The notes under the pieces: model-generated | Database searches by the model: none | Told to the model about the DNA's origin: nothing | The model's input: the letters and a program-made list of their open reading frames with translations, nothing else | Made by a program: the position numbers and the translations under genes | Assembly (NCBI RefSeq): GCF_009729555.1 | Contig: NZ_WODC01000009.1 | Location: 62,001 to 126,000 of the forward strand | Length of the DNA stretch: 64,000 bases | From: Pseudodesulfovibrio alkaliphilus | GTDB lineage: Bacteria; Desulfobacterota; Desulfovibrionia; Desulfovibrionales; Desulfovibrionaceae | Direction: 5' to 3' | Part shown: piece by piece, positions 17,721 to 25,961 of the stretch | How the letters are laid out: the number at the start of each line of letters is the position of its first letter | Position numbering within the stretch: the stretch's first letter is position 1

Positions 17721-19223
17721 TCAATACAGGTATCCCACGGAAGCGTCCCTGGGCAGAAAGGCGTCTACGGCTCCGATTCCCTTTCCCGGGGTGCGCAGGT
17801 CGGCATAGGCAACGGGATCGACCACGTTGGCGGTCACTATGATGACCAATTCGGAGTCGGTCACACTTGTCTCCTCATGCTCAAAGAGGTGGCCCAGCAG
17901 CGGAATGCTTCGCAGTCCGGGCACTCCAGAGACTTGTTGCGAGGAGTTGGAGCGCAACATGCCTGCCAGGGCAAAGCTCTGGCCGCTGGCCAGCTCCACG
18001 GTCGTCTCCGCCCGTCGGACAGTGAGGGCGGGAATGATGGAGCCACCCTCAAGGGCGACCGCACCTTCGGCTGTCAACTCGCTGACTTCGGGCGCAATGT
18101 GCAGGCTTATCCGGTTTGACGAAAGAACGGTGGGCGTCATGCGCAGGATGACGCCATAGGACTTGTAGTCAATGCTTATGCTGTTGCCGGTGACGATGAC
18201 CACGGGCACTTCGCCACCTCCCGCAAAGGACGCGCTTTCGCCCGACATGGCCGTGAGGTTGGGCTCGGCCAGCAGGGAGGCAAAGCCCTCTTCGGAAAGG
18301 GCCGAGATGAGGCCGCTCAAAGAAAACTGACCAAAGGTCATGGCACCGCCGATGGCACCGCCGGAACCGCTGGGCATGAGGCCCCCGAAGGTCTCGGTTC
18401 CCGCGGCCACGCTATAGAGCGCCTTGGCGTTTCCGGTGCCGAAGTAGAGAGGGCCTTTTGATGTACTTAGCACGGTCCGCCAGTCGAAGCCCAGCTCGCG
18501 GGAAAGGGAACGGGTCACTTCCACCACGCGCACCTGGATGTTGACCTGGGAGGACATCTCCACCCGCAACTGATTGATTACCTGAGTCTTGTTCGACGGG
18601 CTGTCACCGTTGGAGCGGTTTCCGCCGCCGCCCCGTCCTCCGCCTTCTGCGGACGCGGCGTTGATGTTTCCGGTGGACCCCGCCTCAAGGTAGGACTCCA
18701 CCAGATCAATGACCCGCTTGGCGTCAATGGCGGTCTGCACCTTGCCTCGGACGATCATGAGGTTGCTCAGGGTCGGTTCGAGCTCCACCTCGGCGCCGGG
18801 CACGGCGCTGGATATTTCGCGGGTGAGTCGCTCCAGGTTGTATTCCACCACGATGCGCACCGCGGCAATGATCTCTCCCCTGGCGTTGAGGGCGTAGAAG
18901 GTGGTGGCCCCGACTTCCTGGCCGAAGAGAAACGCCTTGTCAGGTGCGGGCATCTGGAAGCTGGCCACTCCGGGGGCGGCGACCAGCACCTGGGCCGCCG
19001 GGCCAGGCAGCTGAAGCATGAAGCCTTCGCGAAGATGGAGTCGGATCTGTCCGGTTTCCTTTGCCGTCAACAGGTTTCCGGGAAGGGATTCGTTGTTTCC
19101 GCGCACGACGACCTTGGGAGATTCCGATGGAGCGGCAGTGGCCGGAACCGCCCAGAGAAAAGCGAGCAAGGCCACGTGGGCGAGCAGGGCCAGGGGCGTA
19201 TGACGCCAATCCGTTAACATCAT
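17721..19223 (-). CDS. rcpA: RcpA/CpaC outer membrane secretin
   Basis: A 500-residue secretin forming the outer membrane pore of the pilus. It has a signal peptide (LLAFLWAVPATAAP), an N-terminal pilus-formation domain (QIRLHLREGFMLQLPGPAAQ), a BON-like segment (residues 135-185), a Gly/Ser/Asn-rich linker (GGGRGGGGNRSNGDS) and the C-terminal secretin domain with GEVPVVI, VELASGQSFALAGMLR and the closing ELVIIVTANVVDP signature. Length and order are typical for RcpA/CpaC. It follows rcpC after about 50 bases. Confidence 0.92.
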   Translation of the reverse strand: MMLTDWRHTPLALLAHVALLAFLWAVPATAAPSESPKVVVRGNNESLPGNLLTAKETGQIRLHLREGFMLQLPGPAAQVLVAAPGVASFQMPAPDKAFLFGQEVGATTFYALNARGEIIAAVRIVVEYNLERLTREISSAVPGAEVELEPTLSNLMIVRGKVQTAIDAKRVIDLVESYLEAGSTGNINAASAEGGGRGGGGNRSNGDSPSNKTQVINQLRVEMSSQVNIQVRVVEVTRSLSRELGFDWRTVLSTSKGPLYFGTGNAKALYSVAAGTETFGGLMPSGSGGAIGGAMTFGQFSLSGLISALSEEGFASLLAEPNLTAMSGESASFAGGGEVPVVIVTGNSISIDYKSYGVILRMTPTVLSSNRISLHIAPEVSELTAEGAVALEGGSIIPALTVRRAETTVELASGQSFALAGMLRSNSSQQVSGVPGLRSIPLLGHLFEHEETSVTDSELVIIVTANVVDPVAYADLRTPGKGIGAVDAFLPRDASVGYLY

Positions 19224-19274
19224 TCTGTACTCTTTTGCTTGATGATTGGTTTGCTGGGGTCAGGGTCTCAGCCC

Positions 19275-20234
19275 TCAGAAGTTGACCGCTCCGACTTTGG
19301 CGCCGTGAAATGTCTGCACCATGGCCGTGGTCTTCGACTTCTTGTTGGACACGAAGATGGAGGTGGCATCGTGCAGGCGGGTGACCTGATCCTTGTTCCC
19401 CTCCGCCAGTTCCGCGTCGGCCGTGTCTACATCCTTCACGCTGCGCAGCACGACCTGCAGCGATCCGGCCTCACGGGCAACCGCCAATCGCTCGGCTTCG
19501 TCTGGAGTGGCCTCCAGCGTGATTGTCTCATAGACGTTTCTACGCTGAGGCTGTGCGCCCTTGGCCGCCGTGGACACTTCCTGCCCGTTGGTGGCGACCA
19601 CGGACAACGGGGCCAGGCTTGTCGTGTCGCTGTTGAGGGCCAGGACGCGCACCCGGCGCAAAATGGTCTGGGCAGCGAGATTGGCCTGGGCCAGCCCGCC
19701 GGATTCGGCAGACATCATGGCGGCTTCGCTCCGCTCCACACTGAGGATCACGTCCACCCAGTCGCCCGCGCTCACCAGCCCCGCATTGCTCGTCACCGCC
19801 GAAATGGGGATCGAGATGGCCCGCATTCCCGGGGAAAGCACCGCAGCGATGAATCCCGGGCTCCCTGGGCGCAACAGCAGGTTGTCCATGATTGGTTTTC
19901 CGGCCTCAATGTCCTGCCGCACGGTGGCGCCGAACAGATTCTGCTCGTGCTTGCGCCGGGAGTCGGCGGAGTTGCCGACGATTTCCCCGGGGCGGATTCC
20001 AGCCGCCTCCATCTGGGCCCATTGAACGGTACTTCCGTCCACGAAATCGCCTGGCTGCAAGCCGTTCACGGCAACAAGCACGAACTCGGGTGCAGCCACG
20101 GGCTCGGGCTGCTTCTCAACAATGATTTTCTGAGGCTCCGGGGGGCGCATCAGGTTCCGCGCCACCAGGGCCGAACTCGTGGCCAACACAATTGCGACAG
20201 CCAGCAGCGCAACAGAGGATTGTCTCAACTTCAT
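19275..20234 (-). CDS. rcpC: RcpC/CpaB pilus assembly protein
   Basis: A 319-residue periplasmic protein anchored by one N-terminal helix (SVALLAVAIVLATSSALVA). It has the CpaB SAF-type region (VLVAVNGLQPGDFVDGSTVQW) and the RcpC domain with RAISIPISAVTSNAGLVSAGDWVDVILSV-like sequence, plus YETITLEATPDEAERLAVAREAGSLQVVLR near the C-terminus. CpaB/RcpC proteins are thought to assist or stabilise the secretin. Placed between the prepilin peptidase and secretin genes as expected. Confidence 0.88.
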   Translation of the reverse strand: MKLRQSSVALLAVAIVLATSSALVARNLMRPPEPQKIIVEKQPEPVAAPEFVLVAVNGLQPGDFVDGSTVQWAQMEAAGIRPGEIVGNSADSRRKHEQNLFGATVRQDIEAGKPIMDNLLLRPGSPGFIAAVLSPGMRAISIPISAVTSNAGLVSAGDWVDVILSVERSEAAMMSAESGGLAQANLAAQTILRRVRVLALNSDTTSLAPLSVVATNGQEVSTAAKGAQPQRRNVYETITLEATPDEAERLAVAREAGSLQVVLRSVKDVDTADAELAEGNKDQVTRLHDATSIFVSNKKSKTTAMVQTFHGAKVGAVNF

Positions 20235-20267
20235 AACGGCACAGTCCTGCTCAGATTTAGCGGCGCT

Positions 20268-20822
20268 TCACGCCCATGTTCGCATCAACGCAACAAAGAT
20301 CCCTGCCGCGATTGCTGGCCCGTAAGGCACCCCTTGCGCGTCCTCACGCAGCAAAATCGCAGGAATCGAACCAGAGGTCGCTCCGACTGGTCCCGGCATG
20401 CGCATGACCAGGGACGCCAGTACCATCTCCACCCGGCGAAGCATCGGGAGCTGCAGAATCATCAGACCCCCGGCCAGGGCCGTCGCCAGCAGAAACGCGA
20501 CAGCCTCTTCACCCAACCACAGACATGACACGGCAGCGAATTTCACGTCCCCGGCACCGAGCGCCCCCAGGCAGAACAGAGCGTATCCCCCTATCAGCAC
20601 GGCGGCCGAGCAACCAACGCCGAAGACCAGCCCCGTGGGCGGAAACCCCGCCCGGCCGACACTCACAGCGGCCCAGAGGCAGAACAGACCCCACAACCCG
20701 AGCAGGGCGACTGTCAGCGGATTGGGAATGCGCCGGTAGAGCAAGTCGCAGCTGGCGGCCAGCGTTGCTGCCAGAGCCAGACACACTGCACCCGGCAGAC
20801 CGAAGATTGTCATGGCATCCAT
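20268..20822 (-). CDS. tadV: TadV/CpaA prepilin peptidase
   Basis: A 184-residue integral membrane aspartyl protease of the A24 family. It has about six hydrophobic segments. The first catalytic Asp lies in ASCDLLYRRIPN and the second in GALGAGDVKF, the GxGD motif. It should cut the leader of the Flp prepilin and of the TadE/F pseudopilins. Length fits the short TadV/CpaA type, which lacks a methylase domain. The gene lies 62 bases after flp. Confidence 0.9.
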   Translation of the reverse strand: MDAMTIFGLPGAVCLALAATLAASCDLLYRRIPNPLTVALLGLWGLFCLWAAVSVGRAGFPPTGLVFGVGCSAAVLIGGYALFCLGALGAGDVKFAAVSCLWLGEEAVAFLLATALAGGLMILQLPMLRRVEMVLASLVMRMPGPVGATSGSIPAILLREDAQGVPYGPAIAAGIFVALMRTWA

Positions 20823-20884
20823 GTTCCCGCCCCGGTTCCGCCCGGCCAGCCATTCACGAGCGCTTCCCCTTCATACCGTGCGCG

Positions 20885-21088
20885 CTATTTCTTGATGTCG
20901 GTACCGGCATCGGTGATGTCGGACGCGATGTCTTGAAACTTCCCGCGCAGGGCGGAAATGAATGCCCCATCAGAGGCGAAGATGTAGCCGATGGCCGCGG
21001 CCATGGCCGCGGCCAGGATTCCGTACTCGATGGCGGTAACGCCGCTCTCGTCTTCAACAAACGCCTTCATGCTTTTCAGATCGAACAT
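20885..21088 (-). CDS. flp: Flp-type major pilin
   Basis: A 67-residue pilin precursor, first gene of the Tad operon. I start it at the ATG at 21088 with GAGGAAAC directly upstream. The sequence ESGVTAIEYGILAAAM is the Flp signature: cleavage after Gly, Glu at +5 and Tyr at +6, then a hydrophobic helix. The mature pilin is about 50 residues with a short polar tail ending DAGTDIKK. Only one pilin gene is present here. As the abundant subunit it is expected to be highly expressed. Confidence 0.93.
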   Translation of the reverse strand: MFDLKSMKAFVEDESGVTAIEYGILAAAMAAAIGYIFASDGAFISALRGKFQDIASDITDAGTDIKK

Positions 21089-21172
21089 TGTTTCCTCGGA
21101 ATTGTTGCAGGTTGGCACAATATGGACATTCAACGACCTCCACGCCGCGCACAGGTGGCCCATTGGAGATAT

Positions 21173-21187
21173 TGAAAGTCAATTTCA
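21173..21187. promoter_or_regulatory. Candidate Fur-like box upstream of flp
   Basis: TGAAAGTCAATTTCA is a near-perfect 7-1-7 inverted repeat resembling the Fur consensus TGATAATNATTATCA. It lies 85 bases before the flp start and about 60 bases beyond the hutW stop. Assignment to Fur is by eye only. Confidence 0.3.
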
Positions 21188-21246
21188 TCAGCGTCATGCG
21201 CGGACTCGGTCCAAGAGCACTTCAGGACCTCGTCGCGCAAACAGTG

Positions 21247-22812
21247 CTAGGCTTCACGCTGTTCGTCGATGTACTCGATGAGAAGCTGGGTCAGATTGAC
21301 ATACCAGAATTGCCCGGCAACGGTGAGCAGATACGATGAATCCACAGGGGCGAGGAGCCCGCACCGGGACCACTGCTCAAGGAGCGGGGCGGTCAATGCG
21401 CCCAGTTCGCCTGCCCGCGAGAGTCCAGGATAGCCCTGCCGCTCACAAAGTCCTTCCAGCATGGGCATATCCAGGCGCCCCTGCTCCAGGCTTTCGGTGA
21501 TGGACTTGTTCAACTCGGCCAGGGGCACCGGGGCGAGCAACATGCCGACAGGTTTGCGGTCGGCCTCGACCATATCCTTCCACCGGCCGAAGTCCCTGAT
21601 GTTGTATGTCATGTCGCCGTGCAGACTGCCTCCGGCTCCAGGGCCAAAGCCGAGGCAGGAAACGCCCGCCCGGGTATAGAGGTTGTAAATATTGCGCTCT
21701 CGTGGAGTGCGACCCCAATGGTTGACGGACAACCGGCGATAGAAGGCGGTTTCGAGGATGCGGACCGAGGCTGCGAACATTTCCCCCATCTGCGGAGCGT
21801 CGGCGGCTGGCGGCACCCGACCGGCCTCTATGGCCTTGGCCAGGGGAGAGCCGCGATGCACTCCCAATTGGTAGCAGTCCAGCCCGTCCAGGCCGAGGGA
21901 TCGCGCAATGCGCAGATCCTCCTCCCATTTTTCCATGGATTGCCCGGGAAGTCCGTAGATCAGATCCACCACGATGCTGGCTTGTTCATAGGACTGCAAG
22001 AGCTTGATTCGCCGGACAAGCTCCTCCTGGTCCAGGCTGCGACCCATGGCCCGCCGAATACCCGTATCAAAGCTCTGCACCCCGAGGGAAAAGCGGTTGA
22101 CGCCGTTTTTCAAAGCAGCCTCAATGAGCTCAGGGGTCAGGTTTGCCGCCCGACCCTCCACAGTGAATTCGCAGTCGTTGGCAAGAGGCAGAGCACCCTG
22201 TATCGCGCCAAGAATTCGGCCAAGATCCTCGGGAGCGAGCGCCGTGGGGGTTCCGCCCCCGAGATAGACGGCATGTACAGGCTCCCTCTCCTGAACCGGA
22301 CGACCCTTCCACAGCCCGAGCTCTCGGATCAGGGCGTCCGCATAGGAGGCACCCGCCTCGCGGCGGTAGGGGTTTTGAAAGAAGCTGCAATACAGGCAGT
22401 GCGTATCACAAAACGGAACATGGACATACGCCAACTTCCGATCCTGACAGGGGGTTTCAACCAGCCTTTCAAGCCGGGCCTCTTTATCTTCCGGCAAGAC
22501 GGGCACACCACCCATGCCCGGATGAACGGCGATCTTGCCTTCAAACGCCCCGCCCAGGGGGTCTTCCCCCTCCCGGGCAAAAAAGCGGAGCGGATCACCC
22601 TTCTCGACCCGATGCGGGAGGAGATTTTTCCCCGGCACGAACATCTCGCCGTGGCCCTTCTCGCCGCCGGGCCGCCCCGCCCCGCTCACATCCATGCCGT
22701 GGGCCATCTCGGTGGCAAGCATTTCGTGCGGATGGCCGACGGGCATCGCCCGCCCGTGCGTTCCTGCTTTTTCCATGGCCGCTCTCGCGAGCAGGAGGGA
22801 GTTGTGGTCCAT
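21247..22812 (-). CDS. hutW: HutW/ChuW-like radical SAM haem-utilisation protein
   Basis: A 521-residue HemN-related radical SAM protein. I start it at the ATG at 22812 with AAGGGCGG upstream. The cluster motif CDTHCLYC (near residue 135) and GGGTPTAL mark the HemN superfamily, and the C-terminal AGQFWYVNLTQLLIEYI is typical of the HutW/ChuW branch, which breaks down or uses haem in anaerobes instead of making it. The first 110 residues are unusual: rich in His, Met and Gly (GHPHEMLATEMAHGM, EKGHGEMF), possibly a metal- or haem-binding extension. It is divergent from a DtxR-type regulator, with a palindrome between, which suggests iron control. The alternative, coproporphyrinogen oxidase, is less likely from the C-terminus. 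Confidence 0.8.
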   Translation of the reverse strand: MDHNSLLLARAAMEKAGTHGRAMPVGHPHEMLATEMAHGMDVSGAGRPGGEKGHGEMFVPGKNLLPHRVEKGDPLRFFAREGEDPLGGAFEGKIAVHPGMGGVPVLPEDKEARLERLVETPCQDRKLAYVHVPFCDTHCLYCSFFQNPYRREAGASYADALIRELGLWKGRPVQEREPVHAVYLGGGTPTALAPEDLGRILGAIQGALPLANDCEFTVEGRAANLTPELIEAALKNGVNRFSLGVQSFDTGIRRAMGRSLDQEELVRRIKLLQSYEQASIVVDLIYGLPGQSMEKWEEDLRIARSLGLDGLDCYQLGVHRGSPLAKAIEAGRVPPAADAPQMGEMFAASVRILETAFYRRLSVNHWGRTPRERNIYNLYTRAGVSCLGFGPGAGGSLHGDMTYNIRDFGRWKDMVEADRKPVGMLLAPVPLAELNKSITESLEQGRLDMPMLEGLCERQGYPGLSRAGELGALTAPLLEQWSRCGLLAPVDSSYLLTVAGQFWYVNLTQLLIEYIDEQREA

Positions 22813-22863
22813 GTGTCTGCCGCCCTTTGTTTGGGTTTGCAATAAAAGTTTTTAGAGTCGCAT

Positions 22864-22885
22864 AAAGTTTTGTGTGCCAAACTTT
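22864..22885. promoter_or_regulatory. Palindrome between hutW and the DtxR-family gene
   Basis: AAAGTTT and AAACTTT form a perfect 7-base inverted repeat with an 8-base spacer, nested in a wider imperfect one (CATAAAG ... CTTTTATG). It lies 52 bases before the hutW start in an AT-rich stretch that must hold the hutW promoter. It is a good operator candidate for the neighbouring metalloregulator or for Fur. Confidence 0.45.
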
Positions 22886-23193
22886 GTGTCTTTTATGAAA
22901 TGCCAAGGGCCCTGTCAAGCGGAGAAAACTCCCCTTTCCACAAAAAAATTAGTGGCAAAAAAAGAAGTCTTCCCTGATAATTATCTCTCTGCCGACCCTT
23001 GGCATATCGAAAAAGTTCGTGTAGAGTACGGGTATTCAAACATTGTTTTTACACAGCCAAAAAAGGACAATGCCCCCCATCGGCACTGCCCGCCTTGAGT
23101 GGCAAACCACCTCGGCACATGGAAACCGAGCCGATGCCCAGAACAACAGCCCTCGAAAAGGCGGCCGACAGATGCGTCAAGCAAGGAGCCCTC

Positions 23194-23730
23194 ATGACCT
23201 CGCAGCACAAAGAAGAGCAGCAACTCAGCCCGGTTCAGGAGAACTATCTTGAAGCCATCTTCCGCATCGAGACGCGTGACGGCGCAGCTCGGGCCAGCAC
23301 TATCGCCGAGGCGGTCCAGGTTTCCCGCTCCACTGTCACCGGGGCGCTCAAAACCCTCAACGCCATGGGATACGTCGAGTATTCGCCCTACAGCCTGATC
23401 TATCTGACAGACAAGGGGAAGGATGTGGGGAGAAGGATTGCCCACAGACACTTCGTTTTTTTGGCTTTTTTAGAAAAAGTCCTCTACCTGGACCCAGAGG
23501 AGGCAGACAAGACAGCCTGCGCCCTGGAGCATGTCGTCTCAGACGACATTGTCAAGCGACTCGGAGAGTTCGTTCTCTTCCTCAAGAGCTGTCCTGAGTT
23601 TTGGACGGATTGGCTGAAAGTCTACAAACGGAACAATCTGCTTGAAAAAAGCCACACCAGCGCCACCATCGCAGAGGTTCTTGGGACAAAGCCAGGCCAG
23701 CAGAGAGACGCCGCCCCGCAAGACGACTGA
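23194..23730 (+). CDS. DtxR/MntR-family metal-dependent regulator
   Basis: A 178-residue regulator. The ATG at 23194 follows AAGGAG by five bases; upstream in-frame ATGs lack such a site. The N-terminal winged helix reads SPVQENYLEAIFRIET then ASTIAEAVQVSRSTVTGALKTLNAMGYVEY, which is the DtxR/MntR DNA-binding domain, followed by the dimerisation region AHRHFVFLAFLEKVLYLDPEEAD. The metal ligands expected there (His, Glu, Asp) are represented. No SH3-like third domain is present. Whether it senses iron or manganese cannot be told. It is divergent from hutW, which may be a target. Confidence 0.82.
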   Translation: MTSQHKEEQQLSPVQENYLEAIFRIETRDGAARASTIAEAVQVSRSTVTGALKTLNAMGYVEYSPYSLIYLTDKGKDVGRRIAHRHFVFLAFLEKVLYLDPEEADKTACALEHVVSDDIVKRLGEFVLFLKSCPEFWTDWLKVYKRNNLLEKSHTSATIAEVLGTKPGQQRDAAPQDD

Positions 23731-23921
23731 GCCCCCATCAAGGCACAAAGACCACGCCGACAACCCGCCCGGACCCGCAAGTCTTCACGGGCTTGAATTG
23801 ACAAATCCCCTGCCCCTCAATGGGATCATTCCGTCCGTCCTGTCGGCGGAAATCCGCTCCGACGACCGTCCGCCCCCACTGCCGGGAATTTGCCAGTCAG
23901 GAATTTTTCTCATCCCAGCCC

Positions 23922-23951
23922 TTGACATCCTTCCCGCGCCAACAATATGAC
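23922..23951 (+). promoter_or_regulatory. Probable promoter of the TetR gene
   Basis: A perfect -35 TTGACA (23922-23927) is followed 18 bases later by TATGAC (23946-23951). The -10 region overlaps the left arm of the palindrome at 23948, so a repressor bound there would block the promoter. Confidence 0.6.
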
Positions 23952-23965
23952 TGACCCGTCAGTCA
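23948..23965. promoter_or_regulatory. TetR-type operator palindrome
   Basis: TGACTGAC and GTCAGTCA form a perfect 8-base inverted repeat around CC, directly upstream of the TetR-family gene. The TGACNGNC half-site type is common for efflux-linked TetR proteins. Its place on the -10 region argues for autorepression. Confidence 0.75.
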
Positions 23966-23980
23966 CAAAAAGAGGTCGGC

Positions 23981-24622
23981 ATGAGCGAGTCGCGCAAATC
24001 AGGCCGGGGCCCCGGACGACCGGCCAACCCGGCAAAAAGAATCAAACGACGCAAGGCCATCCTTGCCCAGGCCGTGCGCCATTTTGCAAACGATGGATTC
24101 GACCGCACCGACATCGAGACCATCGCAAAGGCGGCGGGCTGCTCCAAGGGGACGGTCTACAATCATTTCGCCTGCAAGCAGGCGTTGTTTCGCGAATCCG
24201 TGGACTATGTCATGGACGGCCTGATCAAAAGCGTCGACAGCTCCACCACGGACAACGACACCGTGTCCTCCCTCGGCCTGGCCATCCGGGCCTTCCTCCG
24301 CTACTTCAACGAGAACCCGGAGTACATCGAGCTGCTCATTCAGGAGCGGGCCGTGTTCAAGGACCGCAACAGCCCCTCGTACCACGAGTACGTCGGCCGC
24401 CACCGCCAGGAGCATCTGGGCAAATTCATCCAGCTCATGGACCAGGGGGTGTTCCGAAAACGCCCGGTGGAGCGACTCTTCGACATGATCGGAGACATGC
24501 TCTACGGCACCATCTTCACCAATTATTTCGCAAAAAGGACCATCTGCCTCGAAGAGCAGGCCAAGGAAATAACGGACCTGTTGCTCAACGGACTGCTCAC
24601 GCCCGAAGCCAAGGTTCCCTGA
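23981..24622 (+). CDS. TetR-family transcriptional regulator of the RND pump
   Basis: A 213-residue regulator with the TetR N-terminal helix-turn-helix: AILAQAVRHFANDGFDRTDI, then TIAKAAGCSKGTVYNHFACK. The C-terminal half is the ligand-binding helical domain (AIRAFLRYFNENPEYIELLIQE). AGAGG precedes the ATG. It sits behind a promoter overlapped by an 18-base palindrome and 98 bases before the RND adaptor gene in the same direction, so it most likely represses itself and the pump until a toxic ligand binds. Confidence 0.88.
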   Translation: MSESRKSGRGPGRPANPAKRIKRRKAILAQAVRHFANDGFDRTDIETIAKAAGCSKGTVYNHFACKQALFRESVDYVMDGLIKSVDSSTTDNDTVSSLGLAIRAFLRYFNENPEYIELLIQERAVFKDRNSPSYHEYVGRHRQEHLGKFIQLMDQGVFRKRPVERLFDMIGDMLYGTIFTNYFAKRTICLEEQAKEITDLLLNGLLTPEAKVP

Positions 24623-24720
24623 CGCGATCCCCTGCCATAGCGAGACCAACACCCCATGCCCTGCGTTATGCCAAGCAGGGAGCGCACCTGTCGTTCCCAT
24701 CCATTCATCAGGAGTTTTTT

Positions 24721-25959
24721 GTGATCAAATCAAAACGATTCAAGACCGTCGGGCTTTTTCAAAACGCCCGGAGCATTCGGCGGGCGATCATGCTCGTCAT
24801 CCTGGCCGGGGCCGTGGCCGCCGGTCTGACCTATCTGCAAGGGGCGGATTCTCCCCCCGCAGGCATGCAGGCCAGGGGGCCGCAGCACGCCCTGGCCGTG
24901 TCCATGATCACCGTGACCCCGCGCAACGTGCCGTTGCGGCCGCTTTTTCTCGGCCAGACAGAGGCATCGCAGACCGTGGAGATCCGCGCCAGGGTCAGCG
25001 GCTTCCTTGAGAGCAAACATTTCGAGGAGGGCGGCGAGGTCAGCGCCGGGCAGATGCTCTTCCGCATCGACCCGCGCTCCTTCGAGGCCAGCCTGGACCT
25101 GGCCCGCGCCCAGTTGGCCAGCGCGCGAGCCGAGTTCGCCCGGGCCAGGAGCAAAGTCACCCGCTACACCAAGCTTCTTCAGAGCAACGCATCCACCCAG
25201 GACGAGCTGGAGCAATGGCAGACCGAGGAGCAGGTGGCTCAGGCCAACATTCTCATGGCCAATGCCCGCATCGTCAACTCCGAGCTGGACCTCGGCTACA
25301 CTGAGATCACTTCGCCCATGGACGGCCGCATCGGCATGGCGCTGAAGGATGTGGGCAGCTACGTGGACGGCTCCACCGGAGGCCTGTTGGCCGTGGTCGA
25401 GAAAACCGACCCCATCTATGTGCGCTACACGGTCAGCGAGCAGGACATCCTCCTGGCCCGGCGACTGGCCCTGAGCGGCAAGACCTCCCAGCCCCAGCAA
25501 AGCCAGATGCGGCTCGCCCTGACCCTGGCCGACGGCACCTCCTATCCCTATGAGGGCCGCATCACCTATACCGATCCCCAGATCGACCCGGCCACCAGCT
25601 CATCGGTCATGCGCGGCACCTTCCCCAACCCGGACGGCCAGTTGCGGCCCGGCCAGTTCGTCCATGTCCGCATCGACGGCATTGATCGGCTCAACGCCAT
25701 GCTCGTCCCCAAAACCGCCGTGATCCAGAACCCTGCCGGAGCCTTTGTCTACGTGGTCGGCGAGGGCAGCACGGCCGAACTGCGCAAGGTCGCGCTTGGC
25801 GACTGGCACGAGGACCAGTGGGTCATCGAGGAGGGGCTTGAGCCCGGCGAAACGGTCATCACCGACCATCTGATGCAACTTGCGCCGGGGTTGCCCGTGC
25901 AGTCCTCGACTTCCGCCCAAGCCGGGCCGGGCGAGGCGCCGACAGGAAGTGAGGGCTAG
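24721..25959 (+). CDS. RND efflux periplasmic adaptor (AcrA/MexE family)
   Basis: A 412-residue membrane fusion protein. The start is GTG at 24721, six bases after AGGAG; the open frame continues upstream but out of context. It has an N-terminal membrane segment (AIMLVILAGAVAAGLTYL), then the lipoyl halves (VEIRARVSGFLESKHFEEGG and ITSPMDGRIGMALKDVGSYV), an alpha-hairpin of about 60 residues between them, a beta-barrel and a membrane-proximal domain. It couples the inner membrane pump to an outer membrane channel. The pump gene begins two bases after its stop. No channel gene follows. Confidence 0.92.
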   Translation: MIKSKRFKTVGLFQNARSIRRAIMLVILAGAVAAGLTYLQGADSPPAGMQARGPQHALAVSMITVTPRNVPLRPLFLGQTEASQTVEIRARVSGFLESKHFEEGGEVSAGQMLFRIDPRSFEASLDLARAQLASARAEFARARSKVTRYTKLLQSNASTQDELEQWQTEEQVAQANILMANARIVNSELDLGYTEITSPMDGRIGMALKDVGSYVDGSTGGLLAVVEKTDPIYVRYTVSEQDILLARRLALSGKTSQPQQSQMRLALTLADGTSYPYEGRITYTDPQIDPATSSSVMRGTFPNPDGQLRPGQFVHVRIDGIDRLNAMLVPKTAVIQNPAGAFVYVVGEGSTAELRKVALGDWHEDQWVIEEGLEPGETVITDHLMQLAPGLPVQSSTSAQAGPGEAPTGSEG

Positions 25960-25961
25960 CC

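Noticed and set aside
21247-22812. Coproporphyrinogen III oxidase HemN
   Set aside because: The radical SAM core fits, but the C-terminal AGQFWYVNLTQ stretch and the neighbouring metalloregulator favour the HutW/ChuW branch.
23947-24720. Upstream part of the open frame that includes the RND adaptor
   Set aside because: It crosses the TetR gene in another frame and has no function of its own. The adaptor starts at the GTG at 24721.
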